DNA from: Portulaca oleracea
Lineage: Eukaryota > Streptophyta > Magnoliopsida > Caryophyllales > Portulacaceae
Direction of reading: 5' to 3'
DNA length: 64,000 nucleotides
Assembly (NCBI GenBank): GCA_029582165.1
Contig: CM055883.1
Coordinates: forward strand, 21,988,501 to 22,052,500
The position numbers and the translations under genes are program-made. Shown piece after piece: positions 12,081-23,138 of the stretch; positions within the stretch are counted from its first letter, which is position 1; each line of letters starts with the position of its first letter. Below the pieces are notes generated by a model that was not told the origin of the DNA, ran no database searches, and saw only the letters and a list, made by a program, of their open reading frames with translations.

Positions 12081-12869
12081 TTGGGAGAATGCTCTTACTT
12101 TGGAACTTGATGCTTTATTCTTGAGAAGACAACCGCTCCTTATTGGGAACACTTAGCCATGCTCCTCCTTGAAAATGTACAAGCTTGAGCCCTTCGAAAC
12201 AAGCATGGAGAAAAGACAAAGGCTCCTTCTTTCCCTAGGTCGGTCGGACACTAGAAAAGAGAGGAATCCATGCATTCACTCGGGCCCTTAGCAACAAGCA
12301 TGGAGAAAAGGCAAAGGCTCCTTCTTTCCCTAGGCCGGCCGGACATTAGAGAGAAGAGAGGATTCTTTGCATTCACTCCAGCTTTTGCAGTCCATGCAGG
12401 AGACCAACATGCTTGCAATCATTGTAGATAGCCCCAAGTCTTATTAGACTTGATCCTAGGCAAATGAGGGCGTGACATGTGGTTGTGTGAATCGAACTCT
12501 TGTGATCACAAATTGGAGCTTCTTCTTGGCCTTCTTCTTGTTTTTTGGATTTTCTTCTTTTTTGTATTCTTGGCTTTTATTGAGAAGTGATGGCTTCTTC
12601 CGCTCTTATTCCTCGATATGTTTTATTTCTTCTACAAGCTTATTTTTATAGCATGTTGTTGTTGAAACGACTTGCATGCTACTGCTTGTTTCAGCACTTT
12701 AAGTTGAATTCAAAGTAAATGATACTTTAAATTTTCCTTTAAGCGCATAGACCCCAACATCTTCTTTGCTCGTGGTTGCATGAGTTTGGAATTCCACTGG
12801 GGGAACATGGATTCTTGAATTTCGCCCGGTCGCCGATCTATATCAGTCATGTGAAGAATATGTCCTTTG
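12081..12869. other. Element A interior without recognisable features
   Basis: About 790 bp of T-rich non-coding DNA. A duplicated stretch (AAGCATGGAGAAAAG at about 12203 and 12297) is the only structure I see. Confidence 0.5.
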
Positions 12870-13300
12870 TGTTGGACAGGTGCCATTCATGTTTGGCTGA
12901 AGAGGATGTTGTCCTTCGTGTCGGACAATTGCCATTCATGTCTAGATGAGAAAGATTTTGTCCTTCGTGTTGGACAATCGCCATTCGTGTCTAGCGGATG
13001 ATGAAGATTTTGTCCTTCGTGTCGGACAGTCGCCATTCGTGTCTGGCGGATAATGAAGATTCTGTCTTTCGTGTCGGACAGTCGCCATTCGTGTTTGGCG
13101 GATGAAGATAAATTTTGTCCTTCGTGTCGGACAATCCTCATTCGTGTCTGACAGATGATGAAGATTTTGTCCTTCGTATCGGACAGTCGCCATTCGTGTT
13201 TGGCGGATGAAGATGAATTTTGTCCTTCGTATCAGACAATCACCATTCGTGTCTGGCGGATGATGAAGATTCGGTCCTTCGTATCGGACAGTCGATTTAT
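12870..13300. repeat. 52-bp tandem repeat array in A
   Basis: About eight or nine units with a period near 52 bp share GTCGGACAGTCGCCATTCGT and TGAAGATTTTGTCC. Units drift by point changes and small indels. There is no unique spacer between conserved repeats, so this is a minisatellite and not a CRISPR array. Confidence 0.85.
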
Positions 13301-14390
13301 GACTTGATTGGATGCTAGCTTGACTTGCTAGGGTTGGATTAGAGGTTGCTCCAGTCTTGCTCTTAGTGATAAGAAACCATGTTGACTGGTCTGAATGAGA
13401 TGGCCTACGGGCTTAACCAGCCCCCAATGTTGCGTTTTGGAGTAACAGTAAGACACTTCTTTGCTGTTTTTTTTTCTTTTTTGATATGCAAGTATAACTA
13501 GTCTACGGACTCTCTTCACAAACAATGAATTTTTTTTTGACACAAGTATTTATGCACTTATGCATTTATACACGACTACTAACTTTATGCATGACAGACT
13601 GACTCTATGTGACTTTAACATGACTTATGGATGCAATGCAAACCTATTATGCTTAGACGGAACATACACATGACGCTTTATGATTCTAAACATGCAATTC
13701 TATATGCAGGTAACCCCCCGACTCTTTATTTAAACAACAACTTTCTAACACAATGCTTTCCTAAGACAATGTTTTTCTAGGACAATGATCTCCTAAGAAA
13801 ATGACTTTTTTTTTTTTTGGACAATGCTTCCCCAAGACAATGACTTCCTAAGGATCAAGGCCACTTGTCGGGAGTTTCAGGAAAATTCAGAATGAGGAAC
13901 ATCTCGGTCCAGGGGACAAGGAAAAATGGCGGAGGTGTTAGGCCTGAAGGATGTGCTTCTTGGATGCTCACGTCGATGACCTCGATTGCTTGCAAAATGA
14001 TGATGTATGACAAGCCCCCGGTTTTGCGTAGACTCTCAATGATATGATGCATGAAGACCATGGAATGGAAGCAGGCATTGCTTCTGATGCTGCATTGATG
14101 GAAGTCTGGTATGTTCTTAGTTGTGAGTCTCAATCTCTCCTTTTGCCTAACTCGCCTAAAGGGTTTTCAAGTTAGCCTCTCTTTTTCTTTTTTTTCTTTT
14201 CTTTTCTCTTCTTCTTTTCTTTTTTTTTCTTTTCTTTTTTATTTTTCCTTTCCTTTCGAGATCACTATTAGGACACCGATGAGAATGAAGATCCAGGATC
14301 TTGTGGGATAGGGAGTAGGTGTCCCACTTAGAAGCTTTCTCCGATAAAGTCTTGAATGATGTCACAAGGGTCGAGCAAGCCCCCAGTTTA
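13301..14390. other. Element A interior, low complexity with GGGGGCT motifs
   Basis: No coding frame is credible. Minus-strand GGGGGCT words (near 13422, 14013 and 14376) resemble the core of the element's PPT. T- and CT-rich runs fill 13440-13560 and 14170-14260. Confidence 0.55.
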
Positions 14391-14398
14391 GAGTAGCT

Positions 14399-15010
14399 TA
14401 GGGATGGCAATGGGGCGGGGAATCCCTGAACCCGTCGAGGCCCCACCTCGCTATAGGGAAAAATCCCCGCCCCCATTGGGGATGGGGACGGGGACGGGGA
14501 CGATTTTCCTAAATCCACTCGAGGACAGGGCGGGGATGGGGACAAAATTTTCCCCATCCCCGTCCCCATTTTCCCCGCCGGGGTGAATTCCCCGTCCCCA
14601 ACCCCGAATCCCCATCCCCGAAAATGTTAAAATTACCAAATAACCTTTATTCAAATTTAATATATATATTAATAGGAATGACAAAGTAGTAATTTTCCAA
14701 TTTATTCTCACTTGTTGATGTATTATTGTTTTATTTTGATATATTATTACTTGAGCAAGTTAAATACGTTGTATTTTGAACATGTTAAAAACCAGGTTCG
14801 ATTAAAAACTAGATCCGATTAAAATTTAGTTAAATTTAGGATAGTTTTAAAAAAATCCCCGCTGGGGATGGGGAATCCGCGGGGATGGGGATGGAGCAAG
14901 AATCATTCCCCGAAGCGAGGATGGGGACAGGGATGGGGATGAGTTTTGGGAGCGGGGACGGGGACGGAGGTATACTCCCCCATCCCCGATCCGCCCCGTT
15001 GCCATTCCTA
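14399..15010. mobile_element. hAT-like MITE, 612 bp
   Basis: The left end reads TAGGGATGGCAATGGGGCGG and the reverse complement of the right end reads TAGGAATGGCAACGGGGCGG, so the ends form a terminal inverted repeat of about 20 bp. Direct 8-bp duplications GAGTAGCT flank it (14391-14398 and 15011-15018). An 8-bp duplication with TAGGG..TGGCAA ends fits the hAT superfamily. The ends are unusually G/C-rich (repeated GGGGATGGGGAC words) around an AT-rich centre. No transposase frame is present, so movement needed an autonomous hAT element elsewhere. Confidence 0.88.
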
Positions 15011-15018
15011 GAGTAGCT

Positions 15019-16929
15019 AGTCTCTGAGCCTATTGATGATCATGTAGTTGCCAGCCAGTCGCTGATATGACGTGGACGGATTTTGCTCTTGTTGAGAAGT
15101 TAGCCGCACTCAGGTATACTGAGAGTGGGCACTAAGAACAAAACCTCATACTTGCAATAATGACTAGCTGAAAAGTTCTCAACGGGTGAGAAGATATGAA
15201 AAGGCTAAAAAGAACGGCTAGAAAGTGTTTAGTGAAAGAGATGATGGGAGAGGTATTATTAATGAATGGGATGTGGAGACACTTAAGAATGAACGTGCTT
15301 TAAAAGGGAATGAGAGATGGTCAAATGGGATAATCATCATCTCTTGGAAAAAGGTTAGAACATGGGAATAAAGAGACACTTAAGGATGATGGTGTCTTGA
15401 AAGGGTGAAGATATGTTCAAAAGGGATAGACATCATCTCTTGGGAAAAGGATGGGACATAAGTGATGGAATGATATTCAAGTCTGACAAAAGGAAAATGG
15501 AAAATGAAGGGTTAATGATGGTGATAGAAATCCAGGGTTTCCTCTCCTTTTGCCTAGCCCGCCCAAGTGGGTTTTTGGACTAGCTTTTTATTCTCTCTTT
15601 TTTATTCTCTCAAAGACATGTTTATTAAACGACGAAACTCTCTAAAGTGAAAAGGTATTAGCCGGGCCTCGAAGAGGTTCTCCTACGTATCCAAGGTGGA
15701 ATCAGGCCAGTCGTAGTTCTTTGAGCACAACTTTGATGGTTAATGCCTCGAGGAAGGCTTAATGCTTCGAAAAGATGCTTGTGAAGGCTTGAGGGTTCAC
15801 ATATGTAGGTAATGGATGGTCATTAAAAGACGTATGAAGGTTCTTGAAGGGTAAAAGGTATGATGAGGTGTATGGATGATTATGAAGGCTGAAAGGTAAG
15901 ATGAGGTGAAGGTTTTAGGATCAATGGGATTTTCTCCGGTGTGCATGACCTTTATTTCTGCCTTCAGTTTGTTATTCTCCACTCTTGTTTGCTTCTCTTC
16001 TTTTTTCCCTCTTGGTTTATTTTTCTTCCTTTTCCCTCTTTTTTGTTATCTCTCTTTATTCTTTTGCTATCCCTCTCAACTTTTTTTTTGTTTCTCCCTT
16101 TTCACTTTTTCCCTTACTTTTGAATATTTTTTAAAACTCCTTACTTTTGAATATTTTTTTCAAACTCCTTCACGGGTCGCCTCCTGTTCTCCATTGGTCA
16201 TAGCACACCTTTTGGATTTGGTTTAATGAATGAAAGGGTTTTGAAAAGGTTGAGGTTTGATGGAAAAGGCTAGAAACGTAAATGATAGGTAGTAAGTGGT
16301 AGGTCGAGACTGGATGAAACGACGAGGGTTATGTGGTTGGTGAAATGAAGGTTGGGCGAAAGCCCCCTGTCCTCGGCACATTTGGTTAAGCTGCGACATT
16401 TCTAATGAGGAGTGTTCACTTTAGAGAGGTTATTGCACTTGCTCTTTCTTGACAACACTCTCTCCTTTTGCTCAGCCTATTGGATAGGAGATGTAGGCTG
16501 ACTTCTCTCAACAATCTTATTCTCTCCTTTTCTCAGTTTGCCTCAATGAGGTTTCAAAACCGGCCACTCTATAGTTTTTCACTCTATTTTTCTCTTATAA
16601 CTCTTTTTTTTTTTTAATTTCTCTTTTCCTCTCTAACCCTGGATTCAAGATAATGAAAGGATGGGAATGAGGTGTAAGACAAATAATGGAAAGATAAGAG
16701 AATGTGAATTTGTCAAACTTGGTTTATGAGGATGGCAGATGGATAAGAGGACTTTTCAACTCAAGTCAGAAGTACAAGCACGAAATTCTATTTGAACAAA
16801 TAGCAACAAGAGCAACCGAATCGAAGAAATGTATTAAGAACTGACTCTTAACTCTAATAGACTCCAGAAATGAAATGCTTGACAATCAAGAATGTAGCTA
16901 ACTCTAAAGCTCCCTTGATGATGTGCCCT
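15019..16929. other. Element A interior between MITE and gag relic
   Basis: About 1.9 kb of non-coding DNA. It carries repeated purine-rich phrases (GAAAAGGATGGGAC-like near 15350-15460) and pyrimidine runs near 15980-16120 and 16590-16640. Phrases such as CTCTCCTTTTGCCTAGCCCG near 15543 have their reverse complement in the purine-rich zone after C's integrase (25140-25250). I see no gene. Confidence 0.55.
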
Positions 16930-17140
16930 CCATGTCTTCGTCTAGGGAATCCATGTTCTATCTGGCCCTTTGTGCTTCTTTTGGCAGAAGCAGTTTCTCC
17001 CTGAATGGATCATGTCCTCAATCTTGTTCTTCAAAGTCCAACAATTCTCCGTATCGTGTCCCCGGGACCTATGGTGATTACAGAATTTCACGCCATCACA
17101 AAATTCGCTTTATTGCTGGTTCGGGCCTTGACCCTGACAC
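16930..17140 (-). pseudogene. Gag zinc-knuckle relic of element A
   Basis: On the minus strand a short open stretch encodes FCNHHRSRGHDTENCWTLKN, with the knuckle Cys codons at 17082-17080 and 17043-17041. It matches the CKYHRARGHDTEWCWTLKNQ stretch of element B's Gag in length and order. Upstream and downstream protein homology stops at once and stops or frameshifts follow, so this is the last visible piece of gag. The Gag core domain and protease are absent. In B the knuckle is more than 1.3 kb from the leader, whereas here it lies beside leader repeats, showing loss of the first part of gag. Confidence 0.75.
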
Positions 17141-17149
17141 TGGATAAAT

Positions 17150-18490
17150 GAAGAAAAACTCATCCCAATGCATGCATGACCTAAATGACCTATCTGGACT
17201 TCCTAGAAATGAAAAATGCTTACATGCTGACTCGAGAGAGACTCACCCAGTACATGGGTTTGAATATGCAAATTGACCTACATGGGACTTCCTAGGATGC
17301 AAGACTTCTATATGCTGACTTAAGGAAAATACTTACCCACGACATGGGTCTATATGTCCTAAAATCTATATAAGACTTCCTAAAATGCAAATTCCTATAT
17401 GTTAACCCTTAAAGACTAACCTATAACATGGGTTTACACTAAACTTCTTCACAAAAGACAGATGTTTACATGATGACTCTAGAGCACCCACGATATGGGT
17501 TTGCAATTGACAACCTTAAAGTGGAATACACATGCTGACTTAGGAAAGAACCTACCCATGATTTAGACCCTATATGAGACTTTTCGGAAGAATGAAGGCA
17601 CTTACCTGCTGACTCAAGAAACGACCTAACGACTTACCCATAGCATGGGTTTTACTTTGGACTTTTCTAAAAAAGACAAACTCACATTGACTTAAGAAAA
17701 GATTCACCTATGACCTAGACCTCGTATGAAAACTTCTTAAAGACTTAAAGACATTTACATGTAGACGCTAACACAAAGACTCATCCTAGACCTTATATGA
17801 AACTTTCTAAAGAATGCAAGACACTTTCATGCAGACACTAACACAAAGACTCATCCTAGACCTAGGTTTAAATTGAAATTCCTACAAATGAAACACACAT
17901 GTTGACTCAAGAATGACTCACACATGACATGGACTCGCATTGGACTTCCTAGGGATGAAAGACACATATTGACTTGGGAAAAGACTGACCTAGGACCTAG
18001 ACCCTATATACGACTTCCTAAAGAATAAACAAAAACTTACATGGTGACTCCAAAACAAAGACTTTCCTATGACCTGGGTTTGTATACCCTATACACCTAT
18101 ATAAGACCCCTTAAAGAATGCAAGACACTTACATGCAGACTCTAAAACGAAGACTCACCTATAACTTGGGTTTACTATATCATATATGAGACGTTCTAAA
18201 GACACTCACATCCTGACTCTATAAACTCACCCATGGCATAGGTTTAAACTAGACTTCCTAAAACTGAAATATACGTGTTGAATCGGGAAAAGACTCACCT
18301 ATGACCCAGGCCTACTAGACCATACATGATATCTCCTAGCGTGTAAGACACCTACATACTGACTTGGGAAACAACTCAGCTATGATATGGGTTCGCCTGT
18401 CCTGACCTCTATGAGACGTCCTAAAGAATGAAAGACACTTATTTACTGACTCAGGAATGCCTAACCTTTATGACTCTGAGACAAACAACA
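17150..18490. repeat. Diverged leader tandem repeats of A
   Basis: Units of roughly 60-110 bp recur about a dozen times. They are built on phrases like GACTTCCTAAAGAATG, ACATGCTGACT and GACTCACCTATGACCTGGGT. Drift is heavy, so the period is approximate. Element B shows a single short stretch of the same kind at 6650-6740. Confidence 0.7.
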
Positions 18491-20840
18491 ACTCTTTTTT
18501 ACAACAAGAGCATTATAAAGGGCCGGACAAAGTCAAACATAGCGAGTCGACATAAGTTGGAAAGCGCAAGTGAGTGTTTCTCAATTCGGATGGGCTTAAA
18601 CCACAAGCCGGCCGTTTTAAGGAGAATTTGTCACTTGAACTAACAAACTTGTGTTAACTCAAGCTAAGTTGGCTATTACACGGACTAGAATAATGCTCGA
18701 TGAACTGACAACCTGACTTCTAGACTTTTATTTACACACTTTTTTTTATCTAAGACTCGACGTATTTATTTATTTACACTCATGGAAAGTGGATGTTGTA
18801 AAGGACCGAGTAAAGCCATCAAAAGGTGAATTAAAACATACTTATAAACTCAATTATTAAATCCAACATGGATGGGCTTACCAACAGGCCGGCCATGGAT
18901 TTTGTTTTAGACTTAATAATCAAATCTTTAAATTTATTTTCTCCAACCTTAAGACTATTACGTGGGCTAGAACAACACACACTGACTTTGTTTTATTATT
19001 TATCATTTTCTTTGGACCCAAAATAAGAGAATACTAAGAAGGGTCGAATAAAACCATCAAAGGTGAGTTAAAATGAATCGATAAACAAGGGTAATTAACC
19101 TTTTAAATGAATTGGCCTCACAATCGGGCCGATCATAAGATTTAAGGTTGGTTAACCGAGTTTATAAACTCACTTCTTCTCAAACTTGATGATTATTACG
19201 CAGACTAAGACAATATCTCAAAATTAGGTCCGACTCCAATGAAGACACGACAAACACAAACACAAATTTACACTTAACAAAGACTCAAAACACGTGTTAA
19301 CAAACACCTAACAAAGACCCAACAGACTCAAACACGTGGCAAAGACTCAACGAACTAAAACACGTCGTAAAGACTCAACAAAGTTAAACAAGTGGTACAA
19401 GTTTTATTTATTTACTCAGGGAAAGTAGATAATGTAGAGGACTGAATAAAGTCAACGAGAAACGAGTTATAACTTAATTTATAGAGTCAATTCCAAATCC
19501 AGTATGGTTGGGCCTAGCCATGGGCCGACCATAGTATGATGGATTCAATAATTAAATCGATAAATGAGTTTACTCAATCCTAGTGACTATTACGCAGTCT
19601 AAGACATTATCCGCTAACTTTGTTTGATTTATTAGTCAAAATTTTTGGACCTAAGGACAACTAATTATTACAAGAGGTCGAATAAAGTCAAACATGGCGA
19701 ATCAAGCCCAAGTCAAGGAGCACAAATCAGTGTTTCTCAATTCGGATGGGCCCCATCCACAGGTCGACCGTTTTAAGAAGAATCTGTGGTTTGGGCCACC
19801 GACTCAAACTCAATTCGATCCATGTTGACTGTCATGCGGACTATAATAATGATTGACTGGACCGACGACCCTCTTTTCTACTTCATTTTTTATTTTTTTA
19901 ATTACCAAAAAGCGGGTATCATAAAGGACTGAATAAAACCAATGACGGGCGAGTTATAATTGATTTATGGACTTAATTGCCAAACCTGATATGGTTGGGC
20001 CTAACCACGGGTCGGCCATAAGTGTGACAGATTCGATAATTAACTCGATAAATTAATTTACTCTAGCACGGTGATTATTATGCAGTCTAAGACTTTACCT
20101 ACTAACTTTGTTTTGACTTTGATCAGGTTTATTGGACCTTTGTTAAGAAAGTGTTGAAAAAGGCCATATAGAATCATCAAAGGCGAGTTGAGTTTACTTT
20201 ATGAACCAAAAGAATTAACCTTTATAGATAAATGGGCCCAACCACTAGGTTAACCATAATTTTTGAGGCTAATTTTCGGTTGGTAACCATGACTCTTCTC
20301 AGCCCAATGACTGCTATATGGACTAGAACAACACTCCTAAACTTGGGTTGACTTTTTACAACGAATTTAAACACATATCACGTAGCATACATATGAACAA
20401 GGGGTATCCTAAATTAAGGCTCTATGTACAAAAGGGTTTATTGGATAAGTAAGGCTTAGCGACTCATGTACTTACCCCGGTGCATTCTTGTTGTAAAGGC
20501 AACTTGAATGTGTGCAGTGTTGCTCTTGGAGGCTCGTCTGGACACCTCGTAGAGTGATGCATGAGTGGATGTGGTGACTGAGGCTCTCTCGGTGTAAGTG
20601 CACCAATTGAGTATGGCCGATCCGACATCCCCATGGGTTATTTTTGTGGTTAAAAAAAGAAAAAAACGTAATACTGCCGATTTACGTGCTCCTACGACAT
20701 ATTACATGTCAAGGGAGTGCCCCGGTATATGCAATGCATAATGCCTAAAAAAAGAATGACCTAATAATATAAAGTAAAATTCACTTTCCATCCAGCAGAT
20801 TTAAAGCACACAAACTTTTTTTCAAGTTTAACCCATTTTA
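18491..20840 (-). repeat. Leader of A: seven copies of the rehybridising module
   Basis: Modules of about 240-400 bp start near 18512, 18798, 19036, 19433, 19672, 19918 and 20156. Each opens on the plus strand with a form of ATAAAGGACTGAATAAA, followed in most by GGGC(T)..GGCCGGCC-like blocks. Element B has three. No coding frame is present. Confidence 0.72.
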
Positions 20841-20852
20841 GAAAAACTCCCT

Positions 20853-20872
20853 AGTGGAGTTGCCAAAAATCC
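20853..20872 (-). other. Primer binding site of element A
   Basis: The minus strand reads GGATTTTTGGCAACTCCACT directly after the 5' LTR. It is the same site as in B with G-to-A drift in GGCGACT. Confidence 0.75.
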
Positions 20873-22209
20873 TGTCGACATTTTTCCTCGCCGTTCGGGC
20901 TTCTGAACGTCCATGTTTGGATTGGGGTTTGATTCGGTGATTTGTGCTGGGGTTTGACCTTTGAAAACTCTTTAAGGAGTTCAACCTTACATTTCATAAA
21001 TAATATTTTGTAAAATCACTTTCCCTTTACTTACGCATTTTATGAGTCATTGAATTAAACATTTAAGAGTGAACATCTACTTGTTCCAAACTCTTCTAAA
21101 TTTAACCCAATTTTGTCATTTAAATTTTAGGCTCGGAAGAGAGTTATTTATGCAAGTATTATTTAGAAATATAAGGAAGAATACCCTAAAGTTGCATCGA
21201 TACATTGTAAAACCATGTTAACCATAGTTTATGCAATCTCCGATGTATTATAGTTCGAAATGGGAGTCGCCACCCGACTTTTTAAGGGAAAAGCCAAGAC
21301 AAAAGCAAAAGAAAAGAAAGAAAAACTCCGCTTGCGAAACCCAAGAATGGATTCGGGGGTAAGGCTACGAACTCGAAAAGTAAACTTTAAAAGTTCGCCT
21401 CTCACAAAAGGAAAGACTCTACTAAAAGTTTAAAATGTGCTTTGATAAAGTTTGGAAGGGAAATGAATGAATACCTTATAGAATTATTTCATTGAATCAT
21501 GCAACAAGAATGATAGAAAATAAAGAAGATACAAATATACACAATTATTTACAAGGAAGAAGAAAACAACTTAAAGCTTACATTGTAACCTCGTTGGAGA
21601 AATCCTTGCCTAGCCTTTAGATGCTTGAAGAATCCTCCTTGATGCCTCCCCTCCAAGTGCCAAGATAGTGATAGAAAGGATGGTAAAAGATGATAAGAAA
21701 GAGGGACGAGAAAAGGGTATAAAAAAGGCTCTTTTTGTGGATTTTGGGTAGTAGAAAGGTAAGTTGAGTGTAAGTAGGTGGACGGTAGTGTGAAGAGATG
21801 ACTTTGGGTGTGAATGAATTAAAGGCCGATCAGCCTACAGAGAGGGGAGGGATTTATTTGCTAGCATCCATGCACCTTTGGACGGTAGACATGTGAATAA
21901 AACACATGCTAAATTCCCCTATTCACATTTGGACGGTAGGAGCTTTATTTGATGTTTTGGATGCTTTTGCTAGGCTTTGAACTTGAGACCTCTTGGCACG
22001 TGGGTTGCATGGCTTGGCTTCCCTTATTTTCTAATTTCCTAATTTTCTAACTAAAAATACATAAAAAAAATGAAGTAATAAAAATTACATTAAAAAGTAT
22101 ATAAAATTTATGCTAAAATCTAGCTTATCGAATGACTTCTCCTTCTTTATTTTTGTTTCATTATATATAGTTATGCTATATATTTATGTGCCAAAATCCG
22201 GTGTCTACA
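20873..22209 (-). repeat. 5' LTR of element A, promoter-deleted (1337 bp)
   Basis: It starts TGTAGACACCGG at 22209 and ends TGTCGACA at 20873. Compared with the 3' LTR, a block of about 673 bp is missing between GAAAGGTAAG (near 21762) and GTAGGTGGACGG. The missing block corresponds to about 9577-10248 and includes the TATA box. The copy therefore lacks its own promoter. Confidence 0.9.
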
Positions 22210-22214
22210 CCTAG
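22210..22214. other. Target site duplication of A, right
   Basis: CCTAG, identical to 8679-8683. Confidence 0.92.
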
Positions 22215-23138
22215 CCTTTAGATGCTTGATGAATCCTCCTTGATGCCTTAAAAACCCTCCTCTCCAAGTGCCAAAGTGATGATAGTAAAGGTGGTGAAAG
22301 ATGATAAGAAAAGAGGGCGGTAAGAGAGTAATAATAAGGCTTCCTTTGTGATTATGAATGTGTTTAGGCTAGGTTTTTTTATGGAGTTTAGGATGAATGA
22401 GATAGGGTATGTGTTTAGGGTTTTTGTAAGGATAAAAGATGAAGAGTATGAAGGGAAAATAGGATAGAATAGATGATGGATAAGATAGAAGATGAAAATG
22501 AGGTGAAGAATATAATAAGAAGTAGAAAGATTATGAGAGAGATTAGAGAGAGTGATAGAGTGAATAAGAGAATGATTAGAGAGGGATAGATGATGAGTGA
22601 ATTGGTGAGTGAAGATTGAGTGAAATGAGAATGAGATGGAGTAGTATTTATAGGAGAAGGAGGTAGTAAGCATGCATGCACATACATACACTCACCTCGT
22701 AGACTCCGGCCTGGCACAGAACACTAGGGCGGTAGGGGGGATGACCTTGCATGGACGGTGGCACGTGGTCAATTGGCCACGTGTGGGTGGAGCCACCAAG
22801 GCCGACCGGCCACCAGCAGGGGGGGACGAATCCTCCTCGTCCTATGGAACATGTTGTTCATACTGGACGGAGATGGCAATTGCATTTAGCTTTTGTGAGA
22901 TGTTTTTGAGTGTTTTGTGAGGTTTCGATCTCATGACCTCTGACACTTGCTCTTAGGGTTTGCATGCTTCATCTTTTTATAAAAATAATGTACATGTAGT
23001 TAGGAAGAATCACATGTGATTATGCATGTGATTATGGGTGAGCAAAATACATGTAAATGCATGTATTTATCGAGTTTCTTTTATTTCTTCCGCTTTTATT
23101 TTCCATATAATTTATGCGTCAAAACCCCGGTGTCTATA
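22215..23138 (-). repeat. 5' LTR of element B, outer part
   Basis: It ends on the plus strand in CCGGTGTCTATA, so the minus-strand start is TATAGACACCGG, a mutated TGTAGACACC. It holds a TATA box at 22652-22645 and the palindrome GGCCGACCGGCC at 22800-22811. Element C pol sequence begins directly after it; the 5 bases GGCAT (23139-23143) would be B's target duplication, whose partner lies outside the window. Confidence 0.85.

Larger units (their letters stand above)
8684..22209 (-). mobile_element. Element A: 13.5-kb non-autonomous Tat-like element
   Basis: The element is bounded by LTRs at 20873-22209 (5') and 8684-10693 (3') and by the 5-bp duplication CCTAG at 8679-8683 and 22210-22214. 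The PBS abuts the 5' LTR and a PPT (GAAAGTGGGGGCTCTC on the minus strand) abuts the 3' LTR. The 10.2-kb interior has no RT, RNase H, integrase or protease. The only coding trace is a Gag zinc knuckle near 17041-17082. The rest is repeated leader modules, tandem repeats and low-complexity DNA. It resembles large non-autonomous relatives of Tat elements that depend on proteins from an autonomous partner. LTRs and leader modules show that B and C belong to the same group. Confidence 0.9.

Noticed and set aside
12887..13193. Minus-strand frames with HEGQNL/DTNGDCPTRRTK-like repeats
   Set aside because: They translate the 52-bp minisatellite in overlapping frames; no independent coding evidence.
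12870..13300. Regular repeats that could be taken for a CRISPR array
   Set aside because: The period is continuous at about 52 bp with drift in every part and no unique spacers; the setting is a plant retroelement.
22248..22717. Minus-strand hydrophobic frames in B's LTR
   Set aside because: Low-complexity T/C-rich U3/R sequence around the TATA region; no family signature.
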